Under the pieces are notes generated by a model that was given only the letters and a program-made list of their open reading frames with translations, had not been told where the DNA came from and did not search any database. 64,000 nucleotides of DNA from Robiginitomaculum sp. (GTDB lineage: Bacteria; Pseudomonadota; Alphaproteobacteria; Caulobacterales; Maricaulaceae). Below, piece after piece: positions 25,964 to 34,246 of the stretch (position 1 is the stretch's first letter; each line of letters starts with the position of its first letter). The translations under genes were made by a program, and so were the position numbers. The stretch spans positions 151,770-215,769 of the forward strand of contig NVXK01000001.1 in NCBI GenBank assembly GCA_002733905.1, read 5' to 3'.

Positions 25964-26572
25964 ATGGGTTCTATGGAAGACGTACAAAAAATAAGGGTTA
26001 ACACCTCTAAACCCCATACTCCTAACTTACCAGGAAGCGAAGGGGTTTGGATACTTATCTTTGGCGATATGATGGTATTTGGACTATTCTTTGGCACCTA
26101 CCTTTTTTATCGTTCCGCCAATATTGAAATGTATTATACCTCTCAATCATCTTTGAATGAGTTTTTCGGCCTTCTCAATACGATTGTTTTGCTTACAAGT
26201 AGCTGGTTTGTAGTATGGGCTGTCCGTCTGGCAAAATCCGGGGCGAAAAAAGCGACGGCAAATCGGATTGTTATTGCTATATTGCTAGGGCTCGGTTTTT
26301 GCGTCGTAAAGGGAATCGAATATTCGGCCAAATTTTCAGAAGGGCATACGATCATTTCAAATGAATTTTTCATGTTCTATTTTATGCTTACAGGAATTCA
26401 TTTAGTACACGTGACCATTGGCCTGGGCGCTTTGTCCTTCGTATATTTCAAAATCAAAACACAGGGTATCAATGAGAACAATGTAACCACTCTGGAAACT
26501 AGCGGTATTTTTTGGCATTTGGTTGATCTGCTCTGGGTCGTTCTTTTCGCACTGCTATATTTGGTCAGGTGA
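25964..26572 (+). CDS. Cytochrome c oxidase subunit III-like (NorE-like) protein, copy 1
   Basis: 202 residues from ATG 25964, with five hydrophobic segments. The family signature is present: PGSEGVWILIFGDMMVFGLF, LLNTIVLLTSSWFVVWAV, the GIEY Glu, FYFMLTGIHLVHVTIG and SGIFWHLVDLLWVVLF. NorE-type proteins normally accompany nitric oxide reductase or heme-copper oxidases, but no subunit I or NorB/NorC is here. The gene is coupled to a subunit IV-like gene 3 bp downstream. The pair recurs at 36817-37699. No good ribosome site is visible at this start; a TTG at 25946 and an ATG at 25973 are alternatives. Confidence 0.8.
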   Translation: MGSMEDVQKIRVNTSKPHTPNLPGSEGVWILIFGDMMVFGLFFGTYLFYRSANIEMYYTSQSSLNEFFGLLNTIVLLTSSWFVVWAVRLAKSGAKKATANRIVIAILLGLGFCVVKGIEYSAKFSEGHTIISNEFFMFYFMLTGIHLVHVTIGLGALSFVYFKIKTQGINENNVTTLETSGIFWHLVDLLWVVLFALLYLVR

Positions 26573-26575
26573 TTT

Positions 26576-26851
26576 ATGTTTCGCGAACTTCCTAAATGGC
26601 CAACGTTTGTATGGGGGCTACTTGTCCTTATAACCTGTGTTTCGTGGATGGTAGCTCATGATTTTAACGGGCAGATTAATGTAAAAATTGCGTCTAGCAT
26701 GACTATTGTTCTCGCATTTGCAAAGACACGATTTATTTGCTTTGAGTTCATGGGCCTAAAATATGCTCCTATTTGGGCAAAATTATTTGTGAACCTTTGG
26801 GTCGCTCTTATGACCATTATACTAATAGGCTTATATTGGGTTAGCTCCTAA
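26576..26851 (+). CDS. Cytochrome c oxidase subunit IV-like (NorF-like) protein, copy 1
   Basis: 91 residues, three hydrophobic segments, with the central AKTRFICFEFMGLKYAP matching the subunit IV/NorF motif K-x-R-x-x-x-x-x-F-M-x-(L/V)-(R/K). AGGTGA precedes the ATG. Operon with the NorE-like gene. Confidence 0.75.
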   Translation: MFRELPKWPTFVWGLLVLITCVSWMVAHDFNGQINVKIASSMTIVLAFAKTRFICFEFMGLKYAPIWAKLFVNLWVALMTIILIGLYWVSS

Positions 26852-26890
26852 AAATTTGAAGAAATTTAAGTAACAGAAACGGAAACTATT

Positions 26891-27595
26891 ATGAACGCAC
26901 GTACAATTAAAATGTGTAGCCTCGGCGGACCTTTCGTGGCTATTTTTATGTTTTTAGCCCTATGGCCATTGGCACATTTTATACCACCACCCTCTCCAGC
27001 CAATGATGCGCAATGGTATTATAATTTTTATACCGAAAATTTATTAGGTGTTCGATTAGGTGGCATAGCCTTTATGTTTTCAGCAACATGTATATGCCTT
27101 TTTGTAGCTTCTATCGTTTCTCTTACGCGTGTGATGGAAGGGCAAACTGCAACCTGGACATACGTTGTGATCCTATCATCTGCTATGGTGGCAACCCTAT
27201 TTTTCTTTGCTGGGGTTTTATATTGCTTATTGATGTTTCGACCGGAACGATCCCCTGAGCAAATTTATCTTTTGAGCGACCTTGCCTGGATTACACTTGT
27301 CATTCCTTCTTTTCCGGCGACATTGCAGGCATTTGCAGTAGCGTTTGCCACTTTGAATGACCCTCGCCCCAAGCCTATTATGCCGCGCTGGAGCGCATAT
27401 TTTAGTATTTGGATTGGCATTATTTACCTACCAGGTTCATTCGTCGCAATGTTCATAACTGGACCCTTTGCCTGGAATGGATTACTTGCTTTTTGGCTCC
27501 CTGCTATCACCTTCGGATTATGGTGTGTAGTTTATGGATGGTTGATTTGCACTCGAGTTACCGATGAACTTTTGGCATCTCCTCGGGAAGCTTGA
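26891..27595 (+). CDS. Polytopic membrane protein, unknown function
   Basis: 234 residues with about six hydrophobic segments (around 13-32, 55-80, 88-115, 125-150, 168-190, 198-222). The N-terminal PLAHFIPPPSPANDAQWYYN loop carries charged and aromatic residues that may face the periplasm. No cofactor motif. It follows the NorE/NorF-like pair by 39 bp and probably belongs to that transcript. Confidence 0.6.
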   Translation: MNARTIKMCSLGGPFVAIFMFLALWPLAHFIPPPSPANDAQWYYNFYTENLLGVRLGGIAFMFSATCICLFVASIVSLTRVMEGQTATWTYVVILSSAMVATLFFFAGVLYCLLMFRPERSPEQIYLLSDLAWITLVIPSFPATLQAFAVAFATLNDPRPKPIMPRWSAYFSIWIGIIYLPGSFVAMFITGPFAWNGLLAFWLPAITFGLWCVVYGWLICTRVTDELLASPREA

Positions 27596-27765
27596 AAGTT
27601 GTAACGTTTTAAATATATCAAAATTAACGTTGGCTGGAGATAGGGCCAAACTGACTTTTTTACACATGCATCTATACATTCGACCACCGGCTAAATCCTT
27701 TTAAAATTTGTAGAAAAAATATTTTATTAGAAGTTAACTAGGTCATTTCATATATGAGGAAAACT

Positions 27766-29379
27766 ATGATTAAAACAATTACAGATGGTGTCTCTCTTTT
27801 CAAACATGCAATAGCACACTCAAATGGCAAGCCTGCAGTGTTATATTTTGATCAGGAGGTTTCTTACGAGCTTTTAAACTCTCAATCTGACGCTTTAGCA
27901 ATAAAACTGATAGAGCGCGGGTTTTTGAAAGGTGATAGGCTTGCGGTTTACATGCAAAATATTCCTCAATTTGTCGTAGCTGTTGTTGCTTGTTGGAAAA
28001 TCGGGGGAATTTTCGTTCCGATTAACCCAATGAACAGAGCTGATGAACTTAGCCATATTTATGCAGATGCCCAACTAAAAGCTATAATTATGGAGCCAGA
28101 TCTATATCTTTTAGGACATTCAAAAGTGCCCAATGGAAACCCTATTCCAAAAATCGTAATTACAGCATCCCCTATTGATAAACTAACGAAACTTGACAAT
28201 AGAGTTTTTCCAGATCCCCCGCGCACAAAAATTGAAGGGATATTATCTCTAGAAGAAATTGTTGTTACACATAAGGGGAAATCCCCCCCTAAAATCACGG
28301 TTGACGGAACCGACATAGCTGCAATTGTATATACTTCTGGTACGACTGGAAAACCAAAGGGTGCGATGATTAGCCATAAGGGAATTGCGGTTGGGGCGCT
28401 TTTAGCACAAAAAAGTACATACTTTCCCCAGAATGAGACAATGTTAGCAATCGCCCCATTGTTTCACATAACGGGTTTAATTGTTAATTTAATGAGTGTT
28501 TTCTCTGCGGCTGGTACAATTATTCTAAGTTACCGATTTAATCCTGATATGGTGGTCCAGCAGATTTTTGAGAAAAAACCATTCACAACCATTGGAGCTA
28601 TCACGGCTTTCATAGCGATAATGAATGTGAAAGGAGTAAATGCTAAAAAACTAGCGTCACTCAAGATAGTTGCAGCGGGCGGTGCCCCCCTTCCCCCGGA
28701 AGTTCATAACAGGGTTCTAAAAAAATTCGGGCTTAATATCTTAAATGGCTATGGCATGACAGAAACGTCAAGTATCGTTGTAATGGTTGATAAAGACAAA
28801 GAGCAACGAATTGATCCGCAGTCTGGCGCCTTATCTGTTGGAACCCCTCTCCCTGGTTGCAATGTATTCATCGTAGGAGATGATGACAAACAAGTAGAAA
28901 TTGGTGAAATTGGCGAAATTGTAATATCCACCCCTGCCATTACATTAGGATATTGGGGCAACGAAACTGCGACAAAGGACTGCCATCATAAATTAGGCTG
29001 GCGTAGTGGAGATGTCGGGAAATTGGATGTTGATGGATGGCTATACATTGTGGACAGGAAGAAAGACATGATCATCTCAAGCGGCTTTAAAATTTGGCCG
29101 CGGGAAGTTGAAGACGCGCTATATACACACCCGGCTGTTAGGGAAGCAGCAGTTGTTGGGGTTCCTGACAGCTATAGAGGCGAGCAAGTAAAAGCATATA
29201 TCAGCTTAAATTCAGGGCATAAATTACAGCCAAAAGAACTACGAGGTTTTATGAAACAAAAATTATCAGCCTACAAAGTCCCGCGCCAAATTGAGATTTT
29301 GGCAGAGCTTCCTAAAACCCCGACCGGTAAAATATTACGGAGGGCATTCCGTTCCAGCGAAGTTAAACCAAAAAGTTAA
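27766..29379 (+). CDS. Acyl-CoA synthetase (AMP-forming)
   Basis: 537 residues from ATG 27766, with GAGG 8 nt upstream (another ATG at 27754 lacks one). ANL-superfamily motifs are present: YTSGTTGKPKGAMISHKGI (P-loop-like A3), NGYGMTETS (A5), GWRSGDVGKLDVDGWLYI (A7), DRKKDMIISSGFKIWPREVE (A8) and PKTPTGKILRR with the catalytic Lys (A10). It activates a carboxylic acid to its CoA ester via an acyl-adenylate. Substrate unknown, probably medium/long-chain or terpenoid acid given the context. Confidence 0.9.
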   Translation: MIKTITDGVSLFKHAIAHSNGKPAVLYFDQEVSYELLNSQSDALAIKLIERGFLKGDRLAVYMQNIPQFVVAVVACWKIGGIFVPINPMNRADELSHIYADAQLKAIIMEPDLYLLGHSKVPNGNPIPKIVITASPIDKLTKLDNRVFPDPPRTKIEGILSLEEIVVTHKGKSPPKITVDGTDIAAIVYTSGTTGKPKGAMISHKGIAVGALLAQKSTYFPQNETMLAIAPLFHITGLIVNLMSVFSAAGTIILSYRFNPDMVVQQIFEKKPFTTIGAITAFIAIMNVKGVNAKKLASLKIVAAGGAPLPPEVHNRVLKKFGLNILNGYGMTETSSIVVMVDKDKEQRIDPQSGALSVGTPLPGCNVFIVGDDDKQVEIGEIGEIVISTPAITLGYWGNETATKDCHHKLGWRSGDVGKLDVDGWLYIVDRKKDMIISSGFKIWPREVEDALYTHPAVREAAVVGVPDSYRGEQVKAYISLNSGHKLQPKELRGFMKQKLSAYKVPRQIEILAELPKTPTGKILRRAFRSSEVKPKS

Positions 29380-29391
29380 AAAGCGAGGAAA

Positions 29392-30276
29392 TTAGTTCGC
29401 TATTTTTTTGCTTACAGAAAGAACGTTTAGAGCTTGTTTGAAGTGCGGAATATCAGTCATTTTCCCATCAACGCTAACTGCTCCAGCATTAGGATTCTCA
29501 GCAAATGCCCTCACCACGGCCTCCGCATGTTCAATTTGTGAATTAGTAGGACTAAAACTCTGATTGATTATTTCTACTTGAGCAGGGTGAATTGCCAACA
29601 TCCCCGTAAAACCTTCAGAAAATGCGGCGGTTGCACGGTTACGCAGGCCTGTGGAATCACGGAAATCCTCATAAAGAGCATCGATGGCTTGTACACCTGC
29701 GGCTTTTGCAGAAAGTAACATGTGACTTCGAACCATTTGGTAAGTAAATGCCAAATTACCATTCTCATCATGCTTCGTTGTAGCACCTAGGTCTGTTGCC
29801 AAATCCTCCGCGCCCCAGCTGAGGCCTAAAAGCCTTGGTAGGTATACTCGTGCATACAGGGGGAGACTCAAAACTGCTCGAGCAGTTTCAGTTGCAATAG
29901 GTAGAATTTTAATTCCGCCTTTGACTAGCTTATTTTTACCTTCTAAGTTTTGGATCAATTTACTGAGCGTTTCAACGTCAACCGGGCCATCAGGCTTAGG
30001 CAACATAATGCCTGCAGGTTGTAGCGGAATTACAGCTTTTAAATCGTCTAAACAATATGGGCTATCTAATGAATTGATGCGAACCCAGATTTTAGACTGC
30101 GTTTGTGAAGTTTGCAAAAAATCGCAACACATCTCCCGCGCGCTTGTTTTTTGAGAAGGCAATACAGAATCCTCCAAGTCCAACAATAATGCATCAGCGT
30201 TTCTGTCCCCTGCTTTTGCCAATTTTTTCTCATCGTTAGCTGGTACAAACAACAGCGACCTTAATATCTCAACCAT
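29392..30276 (-). CDS. HpcH/HpaI aldolase / CitE-like CoA-ester lyase
   Basis: 294 residues. CitE-like features are LRSLLFVPANDEKKLAKA, LLLDLEDSVLPSQK, the Arg-containing WVRINS, PIATETARAVL and LSWGAEDLATDLGA, and the C-terminal IHPAQVEIIN. The family cleaves or forms malyl-CoA, citramalyl-CoA or related esters with Mg2+. AGAGG precedes the ATG. It converges with the acyl-CoA synthetase. It could release acetyl- or propionyl-CoA from a hydroxyacyl-CoA in this cluster. Confidence 0.85.
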   Translation of the reverse strand: MVEILRSLLFVPANDEKKLAKAGDRNADALLLDLEDSVLPSQKTSAREMCCDFLQTSQTQSKIWVRINSLDSPYCLDDLKAVIPLQPAGIMLPKPDGPVDVETLSKLIQNLEGKNKLVKGGIKILPIATETARAVLSLPLYARVYLPRLLGLSWGAEDLATDLGATTKHDENGNLAFTYQMVRSHMLLSAKAAGVQAIDALYEDFRDSTGLRNRATAAFSEGFTGMLAIHPAQVEIINQSFSPTNSQIEHAEAVVRAFAENPNAGAVSVDGKMTDIPHFKQALNVLSVSKKIAN

Positions 30277-30319
30277 ATAATTTCCTCTTACTTTCTGATA
30301 GTTGCCTTAAAAGCACGGC

Positions 30320-31125
30320 TTAGTTCAAAAGCCTGGTTTTCATGCATTCAATCTGTTCGGAACTAACGCCTAGCACGTCGTGAAAATAACGCTCCAAAGT
30401 CCCGTGGCGCAGCCTAATTTCATCAAGGGAGGCATCAAGATACAAGCTATTTACTGAAAGCAATTCACCGGCGACATCGGGAGATAATTGGGCGGCCAAT
30501 TGTGCTAATCCTTTATTAGACTGTATGGCATGACTGTCTAGGTAATGATTGCTCAGTAGGTAATCTTCCATTACGGTTTCATATGGTACACCAAGTGCAC
30601 TTAAAATAAGAGCAGCAGCTAAACCGGTTCGGTCTTTTCCTGCGCTACAGTTAAACACTAGTGGCAATGGGGCATCAGCCAAACTTTCAAATAACTTTGC
30701 GTATGAGACCTTCTGCTCAAAGGGAAGCGTTTTATAAAACCCAACCATCATTTCTTGAGCTTGTAGAGACGTCATATCGGTTTTTTCATTTCCGAAAATT
30801 GCATCTAGGTTGCCTACGCTAAGCGTATAATCACGTTTCCAATATTTAATCGGGTTTTGGCTTGCCCAAATATTGGGGTCATTCTTTCTTTATTTGCTCG
30901 CAAGTCAAAGACTGCGCGAATAGCCATACTATCAAGGTACAAAAAATCCTGTTTGGTGAGTTGCCCCATGGAATCTGAACGAAACAATTTCCCCCACTTA
31001 ACGGTACGTCCATCCTGACTTCGATAGCCTCCCAGATCACGGAAATTAGAACTTCCCTCCAATAAAACCTGTCTTTCAGCCACCCAGCGCCCTTTACCTT
31101 TTTTTTCATTTTTAATGTGGTTCAT
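30320..31125 (-). pseudogene. Tyrosine phosphatase (DSP/PTP-like), frameshifted
   Basis: Two frames together make one protein-tyrosine-phosphatase-like protein. The N-terminal part from ATG 31125 (LEGSSNFRDLGGYRSQDGRT) breaks at a C4 run (30875-30878 on the plus strand as GGGG). One extra C would continue into NIWASQNPIKYWKRDYTLSV and then the C-terminal part with the active-site loop NCSAGKDRTG (C-x5-R). The second half also carries an internal ATG at 30775. Either a recent inactivation, phase variation at the C-run, or a sequencing error. It is coupled to the small upstream gene by an ATGA overlap. Confidence 0.75.
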
Positions 31126-31331
31126 GCTAGAAATTTTGTTTTCAAATGATAAATTCGGTTTTTTTCTATAAATATTGAGACAGAGTCTCCTTCTATCCAA
31201 CCGTTCAAATTAATGTTCACATGAGTTTGATCAACTCTTTCAATATAGGGAGCAGAACCGGCTTCTTTTGGGTTATTGTAGACACTTACTCCAATCACCC
31301 AAATCGACAATAATAAATTGAGATACTTCAC
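31122..31331 (-). CDS. Small exported protein of unknown function
   Basis: 69 residues, GTG start with AGGA 7 nt upstream. The hydrophobic N-terminus (KYLNLLLSIWVIGVSVY) is a signal or anchor, followed by a short polar domain with HVNINLNGWIEGDSVSIFIE. Its TGA overlaps the phosphatase ATG by four bases, which supports it as a real, translationally coupled gene. Confidence 0.5.
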   Translation of the reverse strand: MKYLNLLLSIWVIGVSVYNNPKEAGSAPYIERVDQTHVNINLNGWIEGDSVSIFIEKNRIYHLKTKFLA

Positions 31332-31365
31332 TTTGAAATCCTAACCATCGATTCTCTGTGAAACT

Positions 31366-32601
31366 TTATTCTACAGCTGATTTTAAATCAGCTTCAATAT
31401 CTGCAACTATCGATTTTTTAATTTGCAAACCCTTTGACAAGACCTGTCGTCCAAACATGAAATCTCGAGGAGAATTAACGGCATCAACCGCAAGGAATGT
31501 GTCTCCTTTAAAATAAAAAACCGAAAAACTACGCCCGCTGTCTATATCGCCCCGGATGATTATCTCATTATAATCAGCCGATAGACCAGCTATTTGTAAC
31601 TTCAAATCATATTGATCTGACCAAAACCATGGCAAAGCTGTATACGGTTTTTCAACTCCATTAATATGATTTGCAACAGTCTTGGCTTGCTCTGTCGCGT
31701 TCGGAACCGATTCCAATCGTAGTTTCGATCCATAAATTGGGTTAAAATGCCAAGTTACATCTCCCGCCGCATAAATATCAGGGTCAGAGCTCTGACAAAA
31801 CTCATTCACTTCAATGCCGTTACTCGTAGTTAGCCCCGCGTCTGCGGCAAGTTCCAAATTGGGTATTACCCCAATCCCAATTACCACAAAATCAGCTAAG
31901 AACTCTTGTCCACAAACTGTTTGGACCTTTAATTCTGTTCCGTCCTCATGAATTGCCGAGGCCATCACACCCTCAATAATTCTGACACCTTCTTCAATGT
32001 GGATACGCTTATAGAAAGTAGAGAGTTCAGGTGCCGTCACGCGTTGAAGAATTCGAGGCATTGCTTCGATGATTATTACTTCCAAACCTTGTTTTCTTAA
32101 TGAAGCTGCGGTCTCTAACCCGATATAGCCCCCCCCAATTATTACCGCTTTCTTTGAATCAGAAATTTTCGCCTTAATTCCTAATACATCTTCGCTATTG
32201 CGCAGATAAAAAACATTTTCTAATTTTTCTCCAGGTATTTTCAAATGCCGAACACGCGCTCCTGTTGTCAAAATCAACTTATCATAAGGAAGGGTTTCAC
32301 CATTGTCAGTCAGAACCGTTTTTGTTGCCCTCTCTATCGCCTCAACCCGAGTACTCAGCTTTAATTTGACGTTGGCTTTTGCGTACACGGACTGAGGGCG
32401 AATTAGTATGTCTTCTATTGTTTTATTTCCTGAAAGAAATTCTTTTGAAAGTGGAGGGTGATGATAGGGAACATGCTCCTCATCGCCTATCATTGTAATG
32501 TTTCCAACAAACCCACCTTGACGTAAACTGATACTCACTTGGGATGCAGCATGCGAGGCCCCAACAATGATAATATTTTCTGATTGTGTTTCACTAGACA
32601 T
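31366..32601 (-). CDS. FAD-dependent ferredoxin reductase (rubredoxin/putidaredoxin-reductase type)
   Basis: 411 residues. It has an N-terminal FAD dinucleotide fold (IIIVGASHAASQVSISLRQG), the HHPPLSKEFL segment, a second NAD-binding fold (KAVIIGGGYIGLETAASLRK) and ATGD-like IYAAGDVTWHFN. The C-terminal reductase domain includes WFWSDQYDLKLQIAG. The family passes electrons from NAD(P)H to [2Fe-2S] ferredoxin or rubredoxin for P450s and Rieske oxygenases. No ferredoxin gene is in the window; candidate acceptors are the Rieske oxygenase and rubredoxin at 56-63 kb. Confidence 0.9.
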   Translation of the reverse strand: MSSETQSENIIIVGASHAASQVSISLRQGGFVGNITMIGDEEHVPYHHPPLSKEFLSGNKTIEDILIRPQSVYAKANVKLKLSTRVEAIERATKTVLTDNGETLPYDKLILTTGARVRHLKIPGEKLENVFYLRNSEDVLGIKAKISDSKKAVIIGGGYIGLETAASLRKQGLEVIIIEAMPRILQRVTAPELSTFYKRIHIEEGVRIIEGVMASAIHEDGTELKVQTVCGQEFLADFVVIGIGVIPNLELAADAGLTTSNGIEVNEFCQSSDPDIYAAGDVTWHFNPIYGSKLRLESVPNATEQAKTVANHINGVEKPYTALPWFWSDQYDLKLQIAGLSADYNEIIIRGDIDSGRSFSVFYFKGDTFLAVDAVNSPRDFMFGRQVLSKGLQIKKSIVADIEADLKSAVE

Positions 32602-32662
32602 AAGAACTCGATTTAGAAAAGGGATGAATATTTATTTGTGTAATTGACGGAATAAACTCACA

Positions 32663-33271
32663 CTACTTAAGTGTATTAAGTTGAATGAGAGAGAGAATTG
32701 TTTCAGTCAAAATAGCTTGTTTTTGTTCACGCGGAAAAGTAGCAAATTTGTAGTTTTTGAGTTTAGTCGTGACGGGTTGCATTGTTAAATAACCGATAAT
32801 TACTGAAAAGATAAAGATTGGTAAAACACTTTCTCCTCCATTGGGTTTACACTCATTAAGGAGGTTTCTAAGCTCATCGAATACTTTTTGAAGCGACATT
32901 TCAACTAAGAACGTTTGGTTTTCTTCCCAGCCTTCAATGAGCCCACGTTGGAGTATTTTTAAATATAATGGATCATCTTGAAGATGAAAGATAAGGCGCC
33001 CCACAAAATTTCGGAGATTTTCTTCGGGAGTATCTGCTGATTTAAGGGCCTTCATTAGGCTTAATGTATGGGTGCTATATACACTTGTCTCAACAGCTCG
33101 ATAAAGCCCCTCTTTATTGCCAAAATGATGATAAATTGAAGGTAAGGTTATACCTGCCGCTTTCGCAATTTGTCTCATTGCAACCCCTTCATAGCCATAT
33201 TGTGCAAAGAGTTGTGTAGAGACCGCCAAAATTTTTATTTGCGCCTCTCCTGATTTACCCGTTTTCTTCAC
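32663..33271 (-). CDS. TetR-family regulator
   Basis: 202 residues from a GTG with CAGGAG upstream; a longer frame to 33337 overlaps the next gene and was not chosen. HTH: MRQIAKAAGITLPSIYHHFG followed by NKEGLY. The C-terminal domain resembles the TetR groups that bind acyl-CoA or hydrophobic ligands. It sits between the ferredoxin reductase and a polytopic membrane gene and probably controls this part of the cluster. Confidence 0.85.
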   Translation of the reverse strand: MKKTGKSGEAQIKILAVSTQLFAQYGYEGVAMRQIAKAAGITLPSIYHHFGNKEGLYRAVETSVYSTHTLSLMKALKSADTPEENLRNFVGRLIFHLQDDPLYLKILQRGLIEGWEENQTFLVEMSLQKVFDELRNLLNECKPNGGESVLPIFIFSVIIGYLTMQPVTTKLKNYKFATFPREQKQAILTETILSLIQLNTLK

Positions 33272-33323
33272 CGTTACACTCCTGTAAAATACGTCCACGT
33301 GACCTTTTCTATTTTGTTCCGCC

Positions 33324-34193
33324 CTACGGAGAATCATTTATACCGCATATTTTCATAAACAACCAAACAACAAAAAGGGAAAGAGCAACCGTAGCTCCGC
33401 TTGAAAAGTACATCATCACCCGTGAAAAATTTTCGGTTTCAGTACCCAACACGTTGTACATTGGCCACCCAGCGGCCGAATGCCCCATAAATGCGCCCAT
33501 CGGTAAAATCCAGATAACCATAGCTTGTTTCCATCCTCTAAGATCAGGAAACAATTTATATACCAGTATGAATGGAACCAAAACTGCGGCGGTATTTGCA
33601 AATATCCACCAAATCGGCATATATCCAATTATCCAAGGTTGATATCCATAATAGATCCATACTCCAAAATACAATGGAATTTGCTCGACCGTTGCAGCCC
33701 CTAACACGATAACTGCGAATAGTTTCCAGACATATGATTGAGTCAAAGTTTGATTTACGAATTTTGAATAACACAATAGAGGCGTTCCAGCAAAATACCA
33801 AATATACCCGATCAATACTGCCCAGGGTACATGGTGCCCATTTGTCGTAACAACGTTGAATTGTCCGATTTGAGGATGAACAGCGTTGCCTAAAAGATCA
33901 ACTATAGGCTCAAGAAAAATTGTTAGGCAGGCCCCTAGTACAAGACAAATGGGTAATACAGATTTGTGTTTTTTTGAAAGATACAATGCATAGGCTACAA
34001 AAATTACCGCCCCAATTCCGTAAATCACAGTTGTGACAAGTTGAGGCATCTCAGGCATGGGTAGATCTAACGGGGTACGTGTATAATCAAAATTATTTTC
34101 CAAAATAAGTCTCACAGAAATTATTATTACAAGCATAATTGACAACTTAACGAACGTTATATAACAATAGTAAAAATTAAGCAATATCCCCAT
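33324..34193 (-). CDS. Polytopic membrane protein, family with 35909-36730 (copy 1)
   Basis: Up to 289 residues, about seven hydrophobic segments after a poorly defined start; homology to the paralogue begins near residue 31, so an internal start is possible. Shared features are a Cys followed by an EPIVDLLG element in the third segment, a WxxxxGYxWYF-like loop, YYGYQPWIIGYMPIWWIFAN, and an FPDLRGWKQ loop. Conserved acidic residues inside membrane segments suggest an enzyme (for example a membrane cyclase or hydratase) rather than a transporter, but this is inference. Divergent from the CrtI-like gene. Confidence 0.6.
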   Translation of the reverse strand: MGILLNFYYCYITFVKLSIMLVIIISVRLILENNFDYTRTPLDLPMPEMPQLVTTVIYGIGAVIFVAYALYLSKKHKSVLPICLVLGACLTIFLEPIVDLLGNAVHPQIGQFNVVTTNGHHVPWAVLIGYIWYFAGTPLLCYSKFVNQTLTQSYVWKLFAVIVLGAATVEQIPLYFGVWIYYGYQPWIIGYMPIWWIFANTAAVLVPFILVYKLFPDLRGWKQAMVIWILPMGAFMGHSAAGWPMYNVLGTETENFSRVMMYFSSGATVALSLFVVWLFMKICGINDSP

Positions 34194-34246
34194 AAGAAAA
34201 TTGTCGAAAAATTACTGGCGTTTGGGGTTAGGGAAATGAGATTACA

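Noticed and set aside
25964-26851. Part of a nitric oxide reductase operon
   Set aside because: The NorE/NorF-like genes lack norC, norB, norQ and norD anywhere in the window.
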